Part shown: positions 1 through 9,222 of the stretch, in pieces
How positions within the stretch are numbered: the first letter of the stretch is position 1
How the letters are laid out: the number at the start of each line of letters is the position of its first letter
NCBI RefSeq assembly: GCF_029846715.1
Contig: NZ_JARVWW010000010.1
Span: forward strand, 176,957 to 240,956
DNA length: 64,000 bases
Source: Bradyrhizobium nivariense
Lineage (GTDB): Bacteria > Pseudomonadota > Alphaproteobacteria > Rhizobiales > Xanthobacteraceae
Reading direction: 5' to 3'
Made by a program: the position numbers and the translations under genes
Notes under the pieces: generated by a model
Seen by the model: only the letters and a program-made list of their open reading frames with translations
What the model was told of the DNA's origin: nothing
Databases searched by the model: none

Positions 1-758
1 AAATCGACCTGCCCCGACGTCAATGCGCCGGTCCTGACGGCGTATTCCGGAAGGAAGCGGAACGTCACGCGGTCGAGATAAGCCGCGCCGTTGTGGGCCG
101 CATTGCCGGGCGCCCAATTGTAGGCCGGATTGCGCGCGAACACGGCGGACTGGCCGCGCGTGTAGCTCTCGAACACGAACGGACCGGTGCCGGCCAAGGC
201 GGCGCCGCCACCGCAGAGGTCACCCTTCTCGAGCGATTTGGGCGAGATCAGCCCCAGCTTCACGTTCGAGGTCGATTCCAGGAAGCTCGAATCCGGGCTC
301 GCGAGCACGAGCTTGACCGCGTAGGGCGACACCACCTCGGCATGATCGTAGTTCGGAAGTAGCGACACCGCCGTGACGGCGTTTTCCGGCTTCTTGATGA
401 AATCGAAGTTCGCCTTCACCGCGGCGGCATCGAACTTCTCGCCGTCGTGAAAGACGACGTCCTCGCGGAGCTTGTAGGAATACTCCTTGCCGTCGGCCGA
501 GACCGACCATTCCGCGGCGAGCCACGGCGCGAAGGTGCCGTCGGTCTTCTTGGCGATCAGCGAGTCGATATAGTTGCGGGCGACGAAGAACGCCGCCTGC
601 TGCGACGAACGATGCGGATCGAAGCAGGCCGGTTCGGTCGTGACGCCCCATTTGAGCGCGCCACCGGAGACGGGCTGCTCCGCGGCAAGTGCCGCATTCG
701 TCGCGAGCAGCGCAATCGCCACGCCGCCCATCAGCAAATTATTCTTCTTCATCCGCAT
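1..758 (-). CDS. ABC transporter substrate-binding protein, family 5 (partial)
   Basis: This is the N-terminal 252 residues of a periplasmic solute-binding protein of the peptide/nickel type (SBP_bac_5); the C-terminus lies beyond the left edge. Translation opens MRMKKNNLLMGG followed by a hydrophobic stretch ending ATNAALAA, a good Sec signal peptide with cleavage near residue 26. The mature part contains WGVTTEPACFDPH, then YKLREDVVFHDGEKF and GTGPFVFESY, all typical of DppA/OppA-like proteins. The start chosen is the first ATG; a second in-frame ATG two codons later is equally possible. It is divergent from the sulfur monooxygenase at 1074. The ligand cannot be read from sequence. In this context a small sulfur compound or peptide is an inference. 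Confidence 0.85.
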   Translation of the reverse strand, partial: MRMKKNNLLMGGVAIALLATNAALAAEQPVSGGALKWGVTTEPACFDPHRSSQQAAFFVARNYIDSLIAKKTDGTFAPWLAAEWSVSADGKEYSYKLREDVVFHDGEKFDAAAVKANFDFIKKPENAVTAVSLLPNYDHAEVVSPYAVKLVLASPDSSFLESTSNVKLGLISPKSLEKGDLCGGGAALAGTGPFVFESYTRGQSAVFARNPAYNWAPGNAAHNGAAYLDRVTFRFLPEYAVRTGALTSGQVD

Positions 759-1073
759 CACCCGCGCTCGCTTCTACTGCCGCCCGCGCGATCGGCGCAT
801 CGAACATCACCAAATGAGAGACGATGGGCGTTTGCGCTTCATTCGATCCACGCGAGGCGTTATCTCTTGTTGCATCGCGATGTAATTCGCGGTCGCGCGC
901 AAACGCAACACGCAAAGGGTCGCGACGACGCGCGCGAACGCAATTTGAAAAATAATTCGCGCAGCCGCGTCGCCGATGGATGAAATCAACGACATCACAC
1001 GCCAATCCGACAATTCGATGCTGCCCGCTTGTTGCGCATCGCGATCGACCAACACACTGAACCCGGAAATGCC
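759..1073. promoter_or_regulatory. Divergent intergenic region
   Basis: About 315 bases separate the divergent binding-protein gene and the DszA-like monooxygenase gene, so promoters for both must lie here. I see no long ORF with protein-like composition, no riboswitch and no clear inverted repeat. AT-richer stretches near 938-960 could hold a promoter, but no convincing -35/-10 pair was identified. Confidence 0.4.
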
Positions 1074-2414
1074 ATGCCGCCACGTCAACTGCATCTGAAC
1101 GTCAATTTGCTTCACTCCGGCGTCTATCCGTCGGCCTGGCGACTGCCGGACAGCGATCCGCGCGCCTGCTTCGATCTCGGTCATTACGTTCGGGTGGCCC
1201 AGATTGCAGAGCGCGGCAAGCTCGATGCGATCTTTCTGGCGGATTCACCGGCGGTCAACGATCGCATCGACTACCGCTCCTTCACATCGCTGGAGCCGAC
1301 CATCGTGCTGGCGACGGTCGCGGCCGCGACGAAGTACATCGGCCTGATCGGAACGGTATCGACGACCTACAACGAGCCCTACAACATCGCGCGCCGCTTC
1401 GTGACGCTCGACCACGCCAGCGGCGGGCGTTCGGGCTGGAACGCGGTCACCACGGCGGACGCCGCGTCAGGCCGGAATTTCGGCCTCGCGGCGGTGACGG
1501 AGCACAAGGCCCGCTACGAGCGCGCCAAGGAGTTCACCGAAGTGGTCCATGCGCTGTTCGACAGCTGGGAGGACGACGCCTTCGTCGGCGACAAGTCGAG
1601 TGCGCGTTTTGTCGATACATCGAAGGTGCACCCGATCAACCACCGCGGCCCGCATTATTCGGTGGCTGGTCCCCTGAACGTCCCGCGATCGCCGCAGGGA
1701 CGGCCGGTCACGGTGCAGGCGGGCGGGTCGAACGACGGACGCGATTTCGCGGCCGCCTATGCGGAAGCCGTGTTCACGCTGGCGCAGTCGATCGAAGAAG
1801 GCATCGCCTATGCGCGCGATCTGCGTACGCGCGCCGCCGCGTATGGCCGCCTCGCTGACTCAATCGTCATCCTGCCGGGACTCGCCACCGCTATCGGCAG
1901 CACCGAAGCTGAAGCCAGGAAGCGGCAGGACGAGCTCTGGGAGCTGGTGCCGATCGAGTACAGCCTAGCGCGCCTCGCCGGCACGCTCCAGATCGACCCG
2001 GCACTGCTCGAGCTCGATAAACCTCTGCCAGATCCCCTGCCGCTGCCGGTCAACGCCAATCACACGATGTTCCAGGGCACCGTCAACCTTGCCCGGCGCG
2101 GCAATCTCACCGTCCGCCAGCTGATCCGTGCGCTCGGCGGCGGTGTCGGCCATCGCATCATCGTCGGCACGCCGGAGCAGGTCGCCGACGACATCGAAGC
2201 CTGGTTCAAGGCCGGCGCCGCCGACGGCTTCAATTTGATGCCGGATGTGCTGCCGTCCGGGCTCGAAACCTTCGTCGATGCCGTCGTGCCCATCCTTCAG
2301 AAGCGCGGGCTGTTCCGGACCGAATACACGGGATCGACGCTGCGCGATCATTTTGGCCTGCCCCGACCGGCGAGCCGCTTTGCGAAACAGGCGCCGGAAG
2401 TGGCCTCGGCCTAG
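1074..2414 (+). CDS. NtaA/SnaA/DszA-family FMN-dependent monooxygenase
   Basis: This is a 446-residue flavin-dependent monooxygenase of the bacterial luciferase-like superfamily, of the size of DszA and nitrilotriacetate monooxygenase component A (about 450). Such enzymes use FMNH2 from a partner reductase to oxidise sulfones, sulfonates or aminocarboxylates in the cytoplasm. Visible hallmarks are IAERGKLDAIFLADS, LEPTIVLATVAAATKYIG, STTYNEPYNIARRF, SGGRSGWNAVTT, LFDSWEDDAF and the C-terminal AGAADGFNLMPD. I chose the ATG giving MPPRQLHLNV because the family starts just before this strand; an upstream TTG at 1029 is less likely. The flavin reductase at 7665 is the obvious partner. The stop overlaps the stop of the convergent next gene by two bases. 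Confidence 0.88.
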   Translation: MPPRQLHLNVNLLHSGVYPSAWRLPDSDPRACFDLGHYVRVAQIAERGKLDAIFLADSPAVNDRIDYRSFTSLEPTIVLATVAAATKYIGLIGTVSTTYNEPYNIARRFVTLDHASGGRSGWNAVTTADAASGRNFGLAAVTEHKARYERAKEFTEVVHALFDSWEDDAFVGDKSSARFVDTSKVHPINHRGPHYSVAGPLNVPRSPQGRPVTVQAGGSNDGRDFAAAYAEAVFTLAQSIEEGIAYARDLRTRAAAYGRLADSIVILPGLATAIGSTEAEARKRQDELWELVPIEYSLARLAGTLQIDPALLELDKPLPDPLPLPVNANHTMFQGTVNLARRGNLTVRQLIRALGGGVGHRIIVGTPEQVADDIEAWFKAGAADGFNLMPDVLPSGLETFVDAVVPILQKRGLFRTEYTGSTLRDHFGLPRPASRFAKQAPEVASA

Positions 2415-3502
2415 TGTGAGGACCGGACCAGCCGCTCCGCAGGCCCTGCCGATTGGCGCGCCCGGACGCGCGGGATCACCTCCAGCGCAAAGCGTCGCAT
2501 CTCGGCCTCGAACGGCTGGAATTGCAGCATGAAGAGCTCGATGCCGGCGGCATGGAACGCCTCGATGCGGGCCGCGACCTCGTCATAGCTGCCGACCAGT
2601 CCCGCCGCCGTGCCGCCATTGCTGCCGACGCGCGCCGTCTTCTGCATGGTCTGCATCATGACAACCTTGGGGTCGGTATTCTGCTTCTGGATCGCCTTCA
2701 TCGGCGCATCCTTTGCGGCAAGGCTGAGCAGCCGCTCATGATCGGCATCCGCCTGCTCCCGGGTTTCGCGCGCGATGACAAAAGCAGAGAGGCCGAAGCG
2801 CAATGGCGGCGCCGCACCGCGCGGACGCGCCGCGACATCGGCGATCAGGTTGGCCACATCCTCCAGCGGCTGGCCGTTGATGAACCAGACGTCGCCGTGG
2901 CCGGCGACCAGATCGCGCGCTGGCTCGGATTCACCGCCGACATAGATGGCCGGGCGCTTGCGATAGAGACTGGTCGGACGCAGCGCATAATCGGTGACGC
3001 TGAAATGTTCACCGCTGAAATTAAGCCGCTCGCCCTCCATCAAGCGGGAGACGACCGAGATCCACTCCTTGCCGTAGGCATAACGGGCATCATGCTCCGG
3101 GAAGCCGATCCCAGCTTTTTCCAATTCGGGGCGGTTCCAGGCGTTGACCAGATTGATCGCAAACCGGCCGCGGCTGATGTTCTCGATTCCGAGCGCGAGC
3201 TTTGCCAGCACCACGGGATGATAGAGATAGGGCTTGATGGCGGCGATGGTCTCGATCCGCTTTGTCAGCGCCGCGATCGCCGCGGCAGCACTCCAGGCCT
3301 CGAGCTGATCGAGGTCTTCCTGATGCGGATTGATGGTGTGCTGCGCGATCAGCGTGGAGTCGTAGCCGAGCTCCTCGGCCGCCAGCACCAAGTCCCGATT
3401 GCGCTCCCAGGACGCATCATAAGGCTCTTCCGGGTCCTGGTGTGCGGCCCGCGGGCCATGCACCAGCGCCCAGATCCCGAAGCGAAGCGGCGCAGTCGCC
3501 AT
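2411..3502 (-). CDS. SsuD-like luciferase-family (LLM) flavin monooxygenase
   Basis: A 363-residue LLM-class flavin-dependent oxidoreductase resembling alkanesulfonate monooxygenases. It begins MATAPLRFGIWALVHG and carries AEELGYDSTLIAQHT, then AIKPYLYHPVVLAKLALGIENISRGR and INLVNAWNRPE, which build the FMN site of the TIM barrel. The predicted reaction is desulfonation of an organosulfonate with FMNH2 and O2. The start at 3502 is supported by GGGAGAG a few bases upstream; an in-frame ATG eight codons earlier has no such signal. It is divergent from the SsuCBA-type importer at 3740 and convergent with the DszA-like gene. The exact substrate is unknown. Confidence 0.85.
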   Translation of the reverse strand: MATAPLRFGIWALVHGPRAAHQDPEEPYDASWERNRDLVLAAEELGYDSTLIAQHTINPHQEDLDQLEAWSAAAAIAALTKRIETIAAIKPYLYHPVVLAKLALGIENISRGRFAINLVNAWNRPELEKAGIGFPEHDARYAYGKEWISVVSRLMEGERLNFSGEHFSVTDYALRPTSLYRKRPAIYVGGESEPARDLVAGHGDVWFINGQPLEDVANLIADVAARPRGAAPPLRFGLSAFVIARETREQADADHERLLSLAAKDAPMKAIQKQNTDPKVVMMQTMQKTARVGSNGGTAAGLVGSYDEVAARIEAFHAAGIELFMLQFQPFEAEMRRFALEVIPRVRARQSAGPAERLVRSSH

Positions 3503-3564
3503 CGTGCTCTCCCGTGACTTTCCCAACTCATGCCAGCAAGCTTCTGCCGGCCATTGTCATGCCT

Positions 3565-3587
3565 TCTCGCCAATGCTTGAGGCGAGA
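3565..3587. promoter_or_regulatory. Inverted repeat in divergent promoter region
   Basis: TCTCGCC and GGCGAGA form a perfect seven-base inverted repeat around a nine-base spacer. It lies between the divergent SsuD-like gene and the permease gene. It could be an operator for a sulfur-starvation regulator or a small hairpin. No T-run follows, so a terminator is unlikely. Confidence 0.3.
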
Positions 3588-3739
3588 TCAAGCACGCCCG
3601 AGACCAAAAGATGTTCTTTGTCGCGGACCCGCACTGCGACGGCAGCAGATCACTCCGGAGCGAACGACAATTGAAATAGCGGTCTATTTCTGTGGGCGCA
3701 AATTCGTGGGACATTTTACAGAGAACGAGGTCGCACGTC

Positions 3740-4612
3740 TTGAGCAATATCGAACTGAGCCAAATCGACCGCACGGTGATCGGTGCGGATGGCGGCCTGC
3801 CGTCGCAAAGCAGCGACAAATCGCGCGCATCGGCAGATAGGCTTGGCGCTCGCGGCCTTTTGCTGCTGTCCTGGCTTGCACCCGTGCTGCTGGTCATCGT
3901 CTGGGAAGCGCTCGCGCAGGCGGGATCACTCTCGCCCCAGGTGCTGCCCGCGCCGAGCAAGGTGATCCGCACGGCGTACAAGCTTGTCACCACCGGAACC
4001 CTACTGAACGATCTCGGCGTGAGCCTGCTGCGCGCGGCGGCGGGATTCGCGCTCGGCTCGGCGGTCGGCGGCGCCCTCGGCATCCTGGTCGGCTTCTCGC
4101 GGATCGCGGAAGCTGTGATCGATCGCAGCGTGCAGATGATCCGGGCCATCCCTTTTCTCGCTTCGCTGCCTTTGGTCATCGTCTGGCTCGGCGTCGGCGA
4201 AGCGGAGAAGATCTTCCTGGTGGCGCTTGGCGTCACCTTCCCGATCTACATCAACACCGTGCTTGGTATCCGGCAGGTCGACCCCAAGCTGCTCGAGCTC
4301 GGTCGGGTCCAGGGTCTAAGCTCGCTTCAACTGATCCGCCGCATCATCCTTCCCGGCGCGCTGCCGTCGATCCTGACCGGCGTGCGCTATGCGCTGGCCA
4401 CGGCGTGGCTCGCGCTGGTGGTGGCGGAAACCATCGGCGCACAATCTGGCATCGGCTTTCTCGCGATGGATGCGCGCGAATTCCTGCGTACCGACGTGAT
4501 CATCCTGACGATCGTGATCTATGCGCTGATCGGCATCGCGGCCGATTCCATTGCCCGCTTGCTCGAAAGGCGCCTGCTCGCCTGGCATCCGAACTATGGA
4601 GCGGCGCGATGA
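3740..4612 (+). CDS. ssuC: ABC transporter permease, SsuC/TauC type
   Basis: About 290 residues of a binding-protein-dependent inner-membrane permease (BPD_transp_1 fold). Several hydrophobic segments are visible (near LLLSWLAPVLLVIVWEAL, FALGSAVGGALGILVGF and FLASLPLVIVWLGVGEAEK). The cytoplasmic EAA loop appears as ELGRVQGLSSLQLIRRIILPGALPSI. It would form the channel for aliphatic sulfonate uptake. I chose the TTG at 3740 because GAGG sits about nine bases upstream; the ATG at 3692 adds 16 residues without a comparable signal. The stop overlaps the ATPase start as ATGA, so the two are translationally coupled in an operon running to 9222. Confidence 0.85.
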   Translation: MSNIELSQIDRTVIGADGGLPSQSSDKSRASADRLGARGLLLLSWLAPVLLVIVWEALAQAGSLSPQVLPAPSKVIRTAYKLVTTGTLLNDLGVSLLRAAAGFALGSAVGGALGILVGFSRIAEAVIDRSVQMIRAIPFLASLPLVIVWLGVGEAEKIFLVALGVTFPIYINTVLGIRQVDPKLLELGRVQGLSSLQLIRRIILPGALPSILTGVRYALATAWLALVVAETIGAQSGIGFLAMDAREFLRTDVIILTIVIYALIGIAADSIARLLERRLLAWHPNYGAAR

Positions 4613-5337
4613 ACGTTCATGTCGCTCCGCGTCACGCCGCGTCATCCGAATCCGGACCGGCTGTCGTCGTCAGCAATCTCGTGCGCAGCTATGGCAGCCG
4701 CGTCGTCATCGAGAAGCTGAACCTGCGCATCGAGCGCGGCGAGTTCGTTGCCTTGCTGGGCGAAAGCGGCTGCGGCAAGACCACGCTGCTGCGGGCCCTC
4801 GCCGGCCTCGATTCCATCCAGGGCGGCCGCATCGCTGCGCCCCGGCGGCCGGCGGTCGTGTTTCAGGAACATCGGCTGCTGCCCTGGGACAATCTCTGGC
4901 GCAACGTGGCGCTCGGCATGCAGGCATCGGACGCGCGCGAACGCGCCGCTGAAGCGCTGACAGAGGTCGGCCTCGGCGATCGGCTCGACGACTGGCCGCG
5001 CAATCTCTCCGGCGGACAGGCCCAGCGCGTCGCCCTTGCCCGCGCGCTGGTGCAACAGCCCGAGCTTCTGCTGCTCGACGAGCCGTTTGCGGCGCTCGAT
5101 GCGCTCACCCGCATCCGCATGCACGAGCTCGTCCGCGAACTCGTCGCCAATCATCAGCCGGGCGTCCTGCTCGTCACCCACGATGTCGACGAGGCGATCA
5201 CTCTGGCCGATCGAATCCTTGTGATGCGCAACGGCGCGATCGCCTTCGAGCATCGCGCGGCGCGCGACGGCTCGACATCCATCTCGCGCGCGGAGCTCCT
5301 CGTTGAGCTCGGTGTGATTTCTCATTCTCCCAACTAG
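4609..5337 (+). CDS. ssuB: ABC transporter ATP-binding protein, SsuB/TauB type
   Basis: A 242-residue nucleotide-binding subunit energising the adjacent permease on the cytoplasmic face. All ABC motifs are intact: Walker A GESGCGKTT, Q-loop FQEHRLLPW, signature LSGGQAQRVALARAL, Walker B LLLLDEPFAALD and the H-loop in LLVTHDVDEA. Its length matches SsuB/TauB. The start is the ATG overlapping the permease stop by four bases (ATGA); longer in-frame extensions upstream are overlap with the permease gene. The RVAL-style signature and short C-terminus fit nitrate/sulfonate/taurine importers rather than amino-acid importers. Confidence 0.9.
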   Translation: MNVHVAPRHAASSESGPAVVVSNLVRSYGSRVVIEKLNLRIERGEFVALLGESGCGKTTLLRALAGLDSIQGGRIAAPRRPAVVFQEHRLLPWDNLWRNVALGMQASDARERAAEALTEVGLGDRLDDWPRNLSGGQAQRVALARALVQQPELLLLDEPFAALDALTRIRMHELVRELVANHQPGVLLVTHDVDEAITLADRILVMRNGAIAFEHRAARDGSTSISRAELLVELGVISHSPN

Positions 5338-5356
5338 GTTGCCCCGAAAGGCCGAT

Positions 5357-6361
5357 ATGTCCGACTCTTCAATCGCCAAACCATCCCGGCGCAGCTTCCT
5401 CGGCTCCGCAGCCTTCGGCATCGGCGCGCTCGCCGGCATGAACATCAGCGAATTCGCCCACGCCGCGCCCGGCCGCACCACCGACACGGTCCGCCTGACC
5501 TGGGGCCTGGGCGGCCTCAATCTGATCGCCAAGGAGCGCGGCGAGTTCGAGAAACAGCTGGCCAAGGACGGCATCAAGGTCGAATGGCTCGGCCCCTTCC
5601 CGAACCATGCGCCGACCTTGCAGGCCGTCACCGGCGGCAGCGCCGACTTCAGCTTCGGCGGCAGCACCACGCCGGCGCTGGCCGCCATCATTGCCGGCTC
5701 GCCCTTGGTGTTCACGCAGTTCGTGGTGTACGAGCCACGCACCACCGCGATTATCGCCAAGGATGGTTCCGGCATCGACAAGATCGAGGACCTCGTCGGC
5801 AAGTCGGTCGCGGTCAATCGCTCGGGCCTCGGCGAATTCCTGCTGGTGGCCGCGCTCGAGAAACACAAGGTCGACCGTTCCGCGGTCAAGTTCGTCTACC
5901 TCAATCCGCCCGATGCCGCGCCGGCACTTGCCGCCGGCAAAGTCGACGCCTGGTCGATGTGGAGCCCCGGCGTCGACATCGCCCGGCTCGAATACAAGGC
6001 GCACGATATCTTCCTCGAAGGCCGCGACCTCGAATTCCAGATCGACTACACCTCCTACCTCACCACCCGCAAATTCGCGACCGACAACCCTGCGCTGGTC
6101 CGCGCCGTGACTGACGCGTTCCGCGCCGAGGGCAAGTGGGTCTCGGAGAACAGCAAGGACGCCGAGTACATCGCGCAGAAGGCGGGGAAATACAGCGACG
6201 AGGTTCGCGACCAGTTTATCGCGCTGAAACGCCAGTATCGCTACTTCGCGGTCAACGACGAGCAATTCATCGGCGAGTTGCAAAAGGCCGCCGACTGGCT
6301 CGTCGCCCGCAAGGTTTTGCCCGAGCCGGTCAAGGTGACCGATCATCTCGCCCAGCTCTAA
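5357..6361 (+). CDS. ssuA: Sulfonate-type ABC transporter substrate-binding protein with Tat signal
   Basis: A 334-residue periplasmic binding protein of the SsuA/NrtA/TauA class. The N-terminus carries a twin-arginine motif (SRRSFLG, residues 10-16), a hydrophobic stretch and a cleavage-like AHA-AP near residue 35, so export as a folded protein through Tat is likely. The mature part has RLTWGLGGLNLIAKERGEF, VTGGSADFSFGGSTTPA and KVDAWSMWSPG, the usual ligand-cleft landmarks. I chose the ATG giving MSDSS because GAAAGG precedes it closely. It follows the ATPase by about 20 bases and completes the importer. The ligand is inferred to be an aliphatic sulfonate from context. Confidence 0.87.
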   Translation: MSDSSIAKPSRRSFLGSAAFGIGALAGMNISEFAHAAPGRTTDTVRLTWGLGGLNLIAKERGEFEKQLAKDGIKVEWLGPFPNHAPTLQAVTGGSADFSFGGSTTPALAAIIAGSPLVFTQFVVYEPRTTAIIAKDGSGIDKIEDLVGKSVAVNRSGLGEFLLVAALEKHKVDRSAVKFVYLNPPDAAPALAAGKVDAWSMWSPGVDIARLEYKAHDIFLEGRDLEFQIDYTSYLTTRKFATDNPALVRAVTDAFRAEGKWVSENSKDAEYIAQKAGKYSDEVRDQFIALKRQYRYFAVNDEQFIGELQKAADWLVARKVLPEPVKVTDHLAQL

Positions 6362-6384
6362 GACCATTCTAACAGGCCAAGACA

Positions 6385-7617
6385 ATGAACAAGACCGTAT
6401 CCGCCCCCTCCCTGAACGCGTCCGAGCCGCTCAAGACCGGCTCGCCGGAACTGGAGGCGCTCCTCAACCAGATCGCGGAGGGCGCGAGCGATCGCGAGCG
6501 CGACCGCGTGCTGCCTTTCGACGTGATCGATCTCATTCGCCGCGCCCGCCTCGGCGCCTTGCGACTCCCCGTCAGCGCTGGCGGCGCCAACAGCACGATC
6601 CGCGATCTCTTCGCTTTCGTCATCCGGCTCGGCGAGGCCGACGCCAATGTCGCGCATATCCTGCGCAACCATTTCAGCGTGGTCGAGCGGCTGGTGCGTA
6701 ACCCCAAGGACGAGCAGAGCCGGCAATGGCAGAAAGCGGTTGCCGAGGGCGCCATCATCGGGCTTGCGACGACCGAGCTTGAAAGCCCGCGCGTCGGCAA
6801 TGTGACGCCGGGCACGACCTTCACGCCGGACGGCAGCGGCGACTACCTGCTGAACGGCACCAAATATTACAGCACCGGCACCCTGTATTCGGACTACGTC
6901 CTTGTACGAGCGGCCGATCCATCCGGCGCGACCGGTGCCACGATCGTGCCGATCAAGCGCGACGGTATAGAGCTCGTGGACGATTGGGACGGGCTCGGGC
7001 AGCGGCTCACGGCGACCGGCACCACGCACTTCCGTAACGTCAAGGTCAAGCGCGAGGAGGTCGTGTTCGACACGCCGGACGGCGGCTATGGCGTGCCCTA
7101 TTCCAACACGTTTGCGCAGCTGTTTCTGACGGCGATCGTTGCGGGCATTGCGCGTGCGACGCTGCGGGATGCGACAGCCCTGGTCCGCTCGCGCAAGCGT
7201 ACGTTCTACTATGCACCGACCGAGATCCCGACCGACGATCCGCTCCTGCAACAGACGGTTGGTCAGATCGCCAGCGGCGCCTTTGCGGCCGAAACCGTCG
7301 TGCTCGCGGCCGCCGAGGCGCTGGACATCGCGACCGACGCATTCGATGCCGGCGCTGCGAACGCGGCAGACTCTGCGCACACGGCCGCCCTGCTCTCGGC
7401 CAAAGCAAAGATCATCGCCGACGATTTCGCCATCCGCGGCGGCAGCCTGCTGTTCGACGTCGGTGGCGCGTCAGCCACCAAGAAGGTCACGAACTTCGAT
7501 CGTCACTGGCGCAATGCGCGGACGCTGTCGTCGCATAACCCGACGACCTACAAGGCGCGCTCGATCGGGGAACACGAAATCAACGGCACACCATTGCCGG
7601 CGAAGGGCTTCTTCTAA
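6385..7617 (+). CDS. Acyl-CoA dehydrogenase-fold flavin monooxygenase, DszC/SfnB-like
   Basis: A 410-residue protein of the acyl-CoA dehydrogenase superfamily. It shows the N-terminal helical domain (DLIRRARLGALRLPVSAGGA), the middle beta domain with GLATTELESPRVGNV and YLLNGTKYYSTGTLYSDY, and the C-terminal helical domain with IRGGSLLFDVGGAS near the end. In sulfur-assimilation operons this fold works as an FMNH2-dependent monooxygenase (DszC, SfnB) rather than in fatty-acid oxidation. That reading is favoured here by the importer upstream and flavin reductase downstream. The substrate is unknown. It starts 23 bases after the binding-protein gene, in the same operon. Confidence 0.82.
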   Translation: MNKTVSAPSLNASEPLKTGSPELEALLNQIAEGASDRERDRVLPFDVIDLIRRARLGALRLPVSAGGANSTIRDLFAFVIRLGEADANVAHILRNHFSVVERLVRNPKDEQSRQWQKAVAEGAIIGLATTELESPRVGNVTPGTTFTPDGSGDYLLNGTKYYSTGTLYSDYVLVRAADPSGATGATIVPIKRDGIELVDDWDGLGQRLTATGTTHFRNVKVKREEVVFDTPDGGYGVPYSNTFAQLFLTAIVAGIARATLRDATALVRSRKRTFYYAPTEIPTDDPLLQQTVGQIASGAFAAETVVLAAAEALDIATDAFDAGAANAADSAHTAALLSAKAKIIADDFAIRGGSLLFDVGGASATKKVTNFDRHWRNARTLSSHNPTTYKARSIGEHEINGTPLPAKGFF

Positions 7618-7664
7618 GCAGGAAGGCGCCGGCATTCGACGGTCCGACGCAAGGAGAGACAATC

Positions 7665-8237
7665 ATGGGAAGGTCGGACATCCATCTCGTCACCGACAGC
7701 AACGAGATCGAAGAGCAGTTTCGCGGAGTCATGCGCCGCCTCGCCGGCGGCGTTAGCATCATCACCGCCGGGCGTGACGAAGACATCACGGGAATGACTG
7801 TCACGTCCCTGACATCGCTCAGCGCGAGCCCGCCGCGCCTGCTCGTCAGCGTCAACAGGCAGGCCTCGTCATTTGCCCCGATCGAGCGTCATCGGGTGTT
7901 TGGGGTCAACATCCTCGGGTCCGAGCAGCAGGAACTGGCGAGCCGGTTCAGCAATGGCCGGCTCAAGGGGGCACAACGCTATGAAGGCGTATCCTGGAGG
8001 GCCGGGGCATCGGGCGTGCCTCTGCTCGGCAATTCACTGGCAACGATCGAGTGCCAGGTCGAGGAGATCATCGAGCGACACTCGCATGGGATCATCGTCG
8101 GCAGCATTCTGAGCTTCGAACTGTCGCCCCAGCTGTCGGGGCTGGTATACTGGAACGGCCAATACATCGAGATCAAGCACGACGTCGATCTGGATCTGCT
8201 CGCCGAGATCAGCATCCCCCTGGCGCATGTCAGGTAG
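7665..8237 (+). CDS. Flavin reductase-like FMN-binding split-barrel protein
   Basis: A 190-residue flavin reductase of the HpaC/SsuE-analogue split-barrel family (PF01613 type). It would use NAD(P)H to supply reduced FMN to the neighbouring monooxygenases. Motifs are FRGVMRRLAGGVSIITA at the N-terminus, GMTVTSLTSLSASPPRLLVSVN, and the closing LVYWNGQYIEI. A strong ribosome binding site (AAGGAGAG) precedes the ATG at 7665. Its place between the DszC-like enzyme and the serine acetyltransferase makes it the electron supplier for the cluster. Confidence 0.87.
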   Translation: MGRSDIHLVTDSNEIEEQFRGVMRRLAGGVSIITAGRDEDITGMTVTSLTSLSASPPRLLVSVNRQASSFAPIERHRVFGVNILGSEQQELASRFSNGRLKGAQRYEGVSWRAGASGVPLLGNSLATIECQVEEIIERHSHGIIVGSILSFELSPQLSGLVYWNGQYIEIKHDVDLDLLAEISIPLAHVR

Positions 8238-8286
8238 CGACGATCCTGCCGCCTCTCGATATTCGGAATCGCTAAGCGAGGGCAGC

Positions 8287-9222
8287 ATGAAACGCGGAAT
8301 TCCACCGGCTGATCACACCGCGCCGGAGTCGACACCGAGGCGATGGCAGCTCGACCGGATCGTCGCGGAGCTGCGCGTCTCGCGTGAGGAAACCCACAGC
8401 ATTCGCAAGGACGGCGAGGCGCGGCAAGCCCCGTCGCGCGAAGCGCTGGAGGCGATCCTCAACGGCCTCACCGCAGCATTGTTTCCACGGCATTACGGTC
8501 GTTCCGAGCTCGATGGCGAGAATATCGACTATTTCGTCGGAAATAGCCTCAGTGTTGCCCTGGACTCGCTGTGCGACCAGATCCATCGCGGCGCCCTCTT
8601 CATCGGCGACGAGCTCACCGCCGGCTTCCGGCGCGAGGACGCGGTCGAACTGACACGGACCTTCGCCTCGCGACTGCCGCCCGTACGCGGGCTCCTCATC
8701 AACGACCTCAGGGCCGCCTTCGTCGGCGACCCCGCCGCCAGGAATTTTCCGGAGATCCTGATCGGCTATCCCGGAATGACCGCGATCATCCACCATCGTC
8801 TTGCCCATATCCTGCATGGCCTCGGTGCCCGGCTTGTCGCTCGCCTCGTCGCCGAGATTGCGCACACTCGCACCGGGATCGACATTCATCCCGGCGCCAG
8901 CATCGGCTCGGGCTTCTTCATCGACCACGGCACCGGTGTCGTGATCGGCGAGACCGCCATCATCGGCGACAACGTCCGCGTCTATCAGGCCGTCACGCTG
9001 GGCGCCCGTCACTTTCCGACGGACGAAGAAGGTAGTTTGATCAAGGGCGACGCCCGCCACCCGATCGTGGAAGACGACGTTGTCATCTATGCGGGCGCGA
9101 CGATTTTGGGCCGGATCACCATCGGCCGCGGATCGACGATCGGCGGCAACGTCTGGGTGACCCAGGACGTGCCGCCGAACAGCATCGTGACCCAGGCAAC
9201 GGCCCGCAACAAGCCCGGCTAG
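8287..9222 (+). CDS. cysE: Serine O-acetyltransferase (CysE/EpsC type)
   Basis: A 311-residue serine acetyltransferase that makes O-acetylserine, the carbon acceptor for sulfide in cysteine synthesis. The C-terminal left-handed beta-helix is clear: IHPGASIGSGFFIDHGTG, VVIGETAIIGDNVRVYQAVTLG, then IVEDDVVIYAGATILG and GGNVWVTQDVP. The catalytic His is in the DHGTG segment. The N-terminal helical domain and larger size (about 310) match the EpsC form rather than the 270-residue enterobacterial CysE. The ATG at 8287 has GAGGG just upstream; an ATG at 8227 would overlap the reductase gene by 11 bases and is the alternative. It links organosulfur catabolism directly to cysteine production. Confidence 0.88.
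   Translation: MKRGIPPADHTAPESTPRRWQLDRIVAELRVSREETHSIRKDGEARQAPSREALEAILNGLTAALFPRHYGRSELDGENIDYFVGNSLSVALDSLCDQIHRGALFIGDELTAGFRREDAVELTRTFASRLPPVRGLLINDLRAAFVGDPAARNFPEILIGYPGMTAIIHHRLAHILHGLGARLVARLVAEIAHTRTGIDIHPGASIGSGFFIDHGTGVVIGETAIIGDNVRVYQAVTLGARHFPTDEEGSLIKGDARHPIVEDDVVIYAGATILGRITIGRGSTIGGNVWVTQDVPPNSIVTQATARNKPG

Noticed and set aside
4642..5889. 415-residue minus-strand frame across the ssuB/ssuA genes
   Set aside because: Shadow frame of real ABC transporter genes with intact Walker motifs on the other strand.
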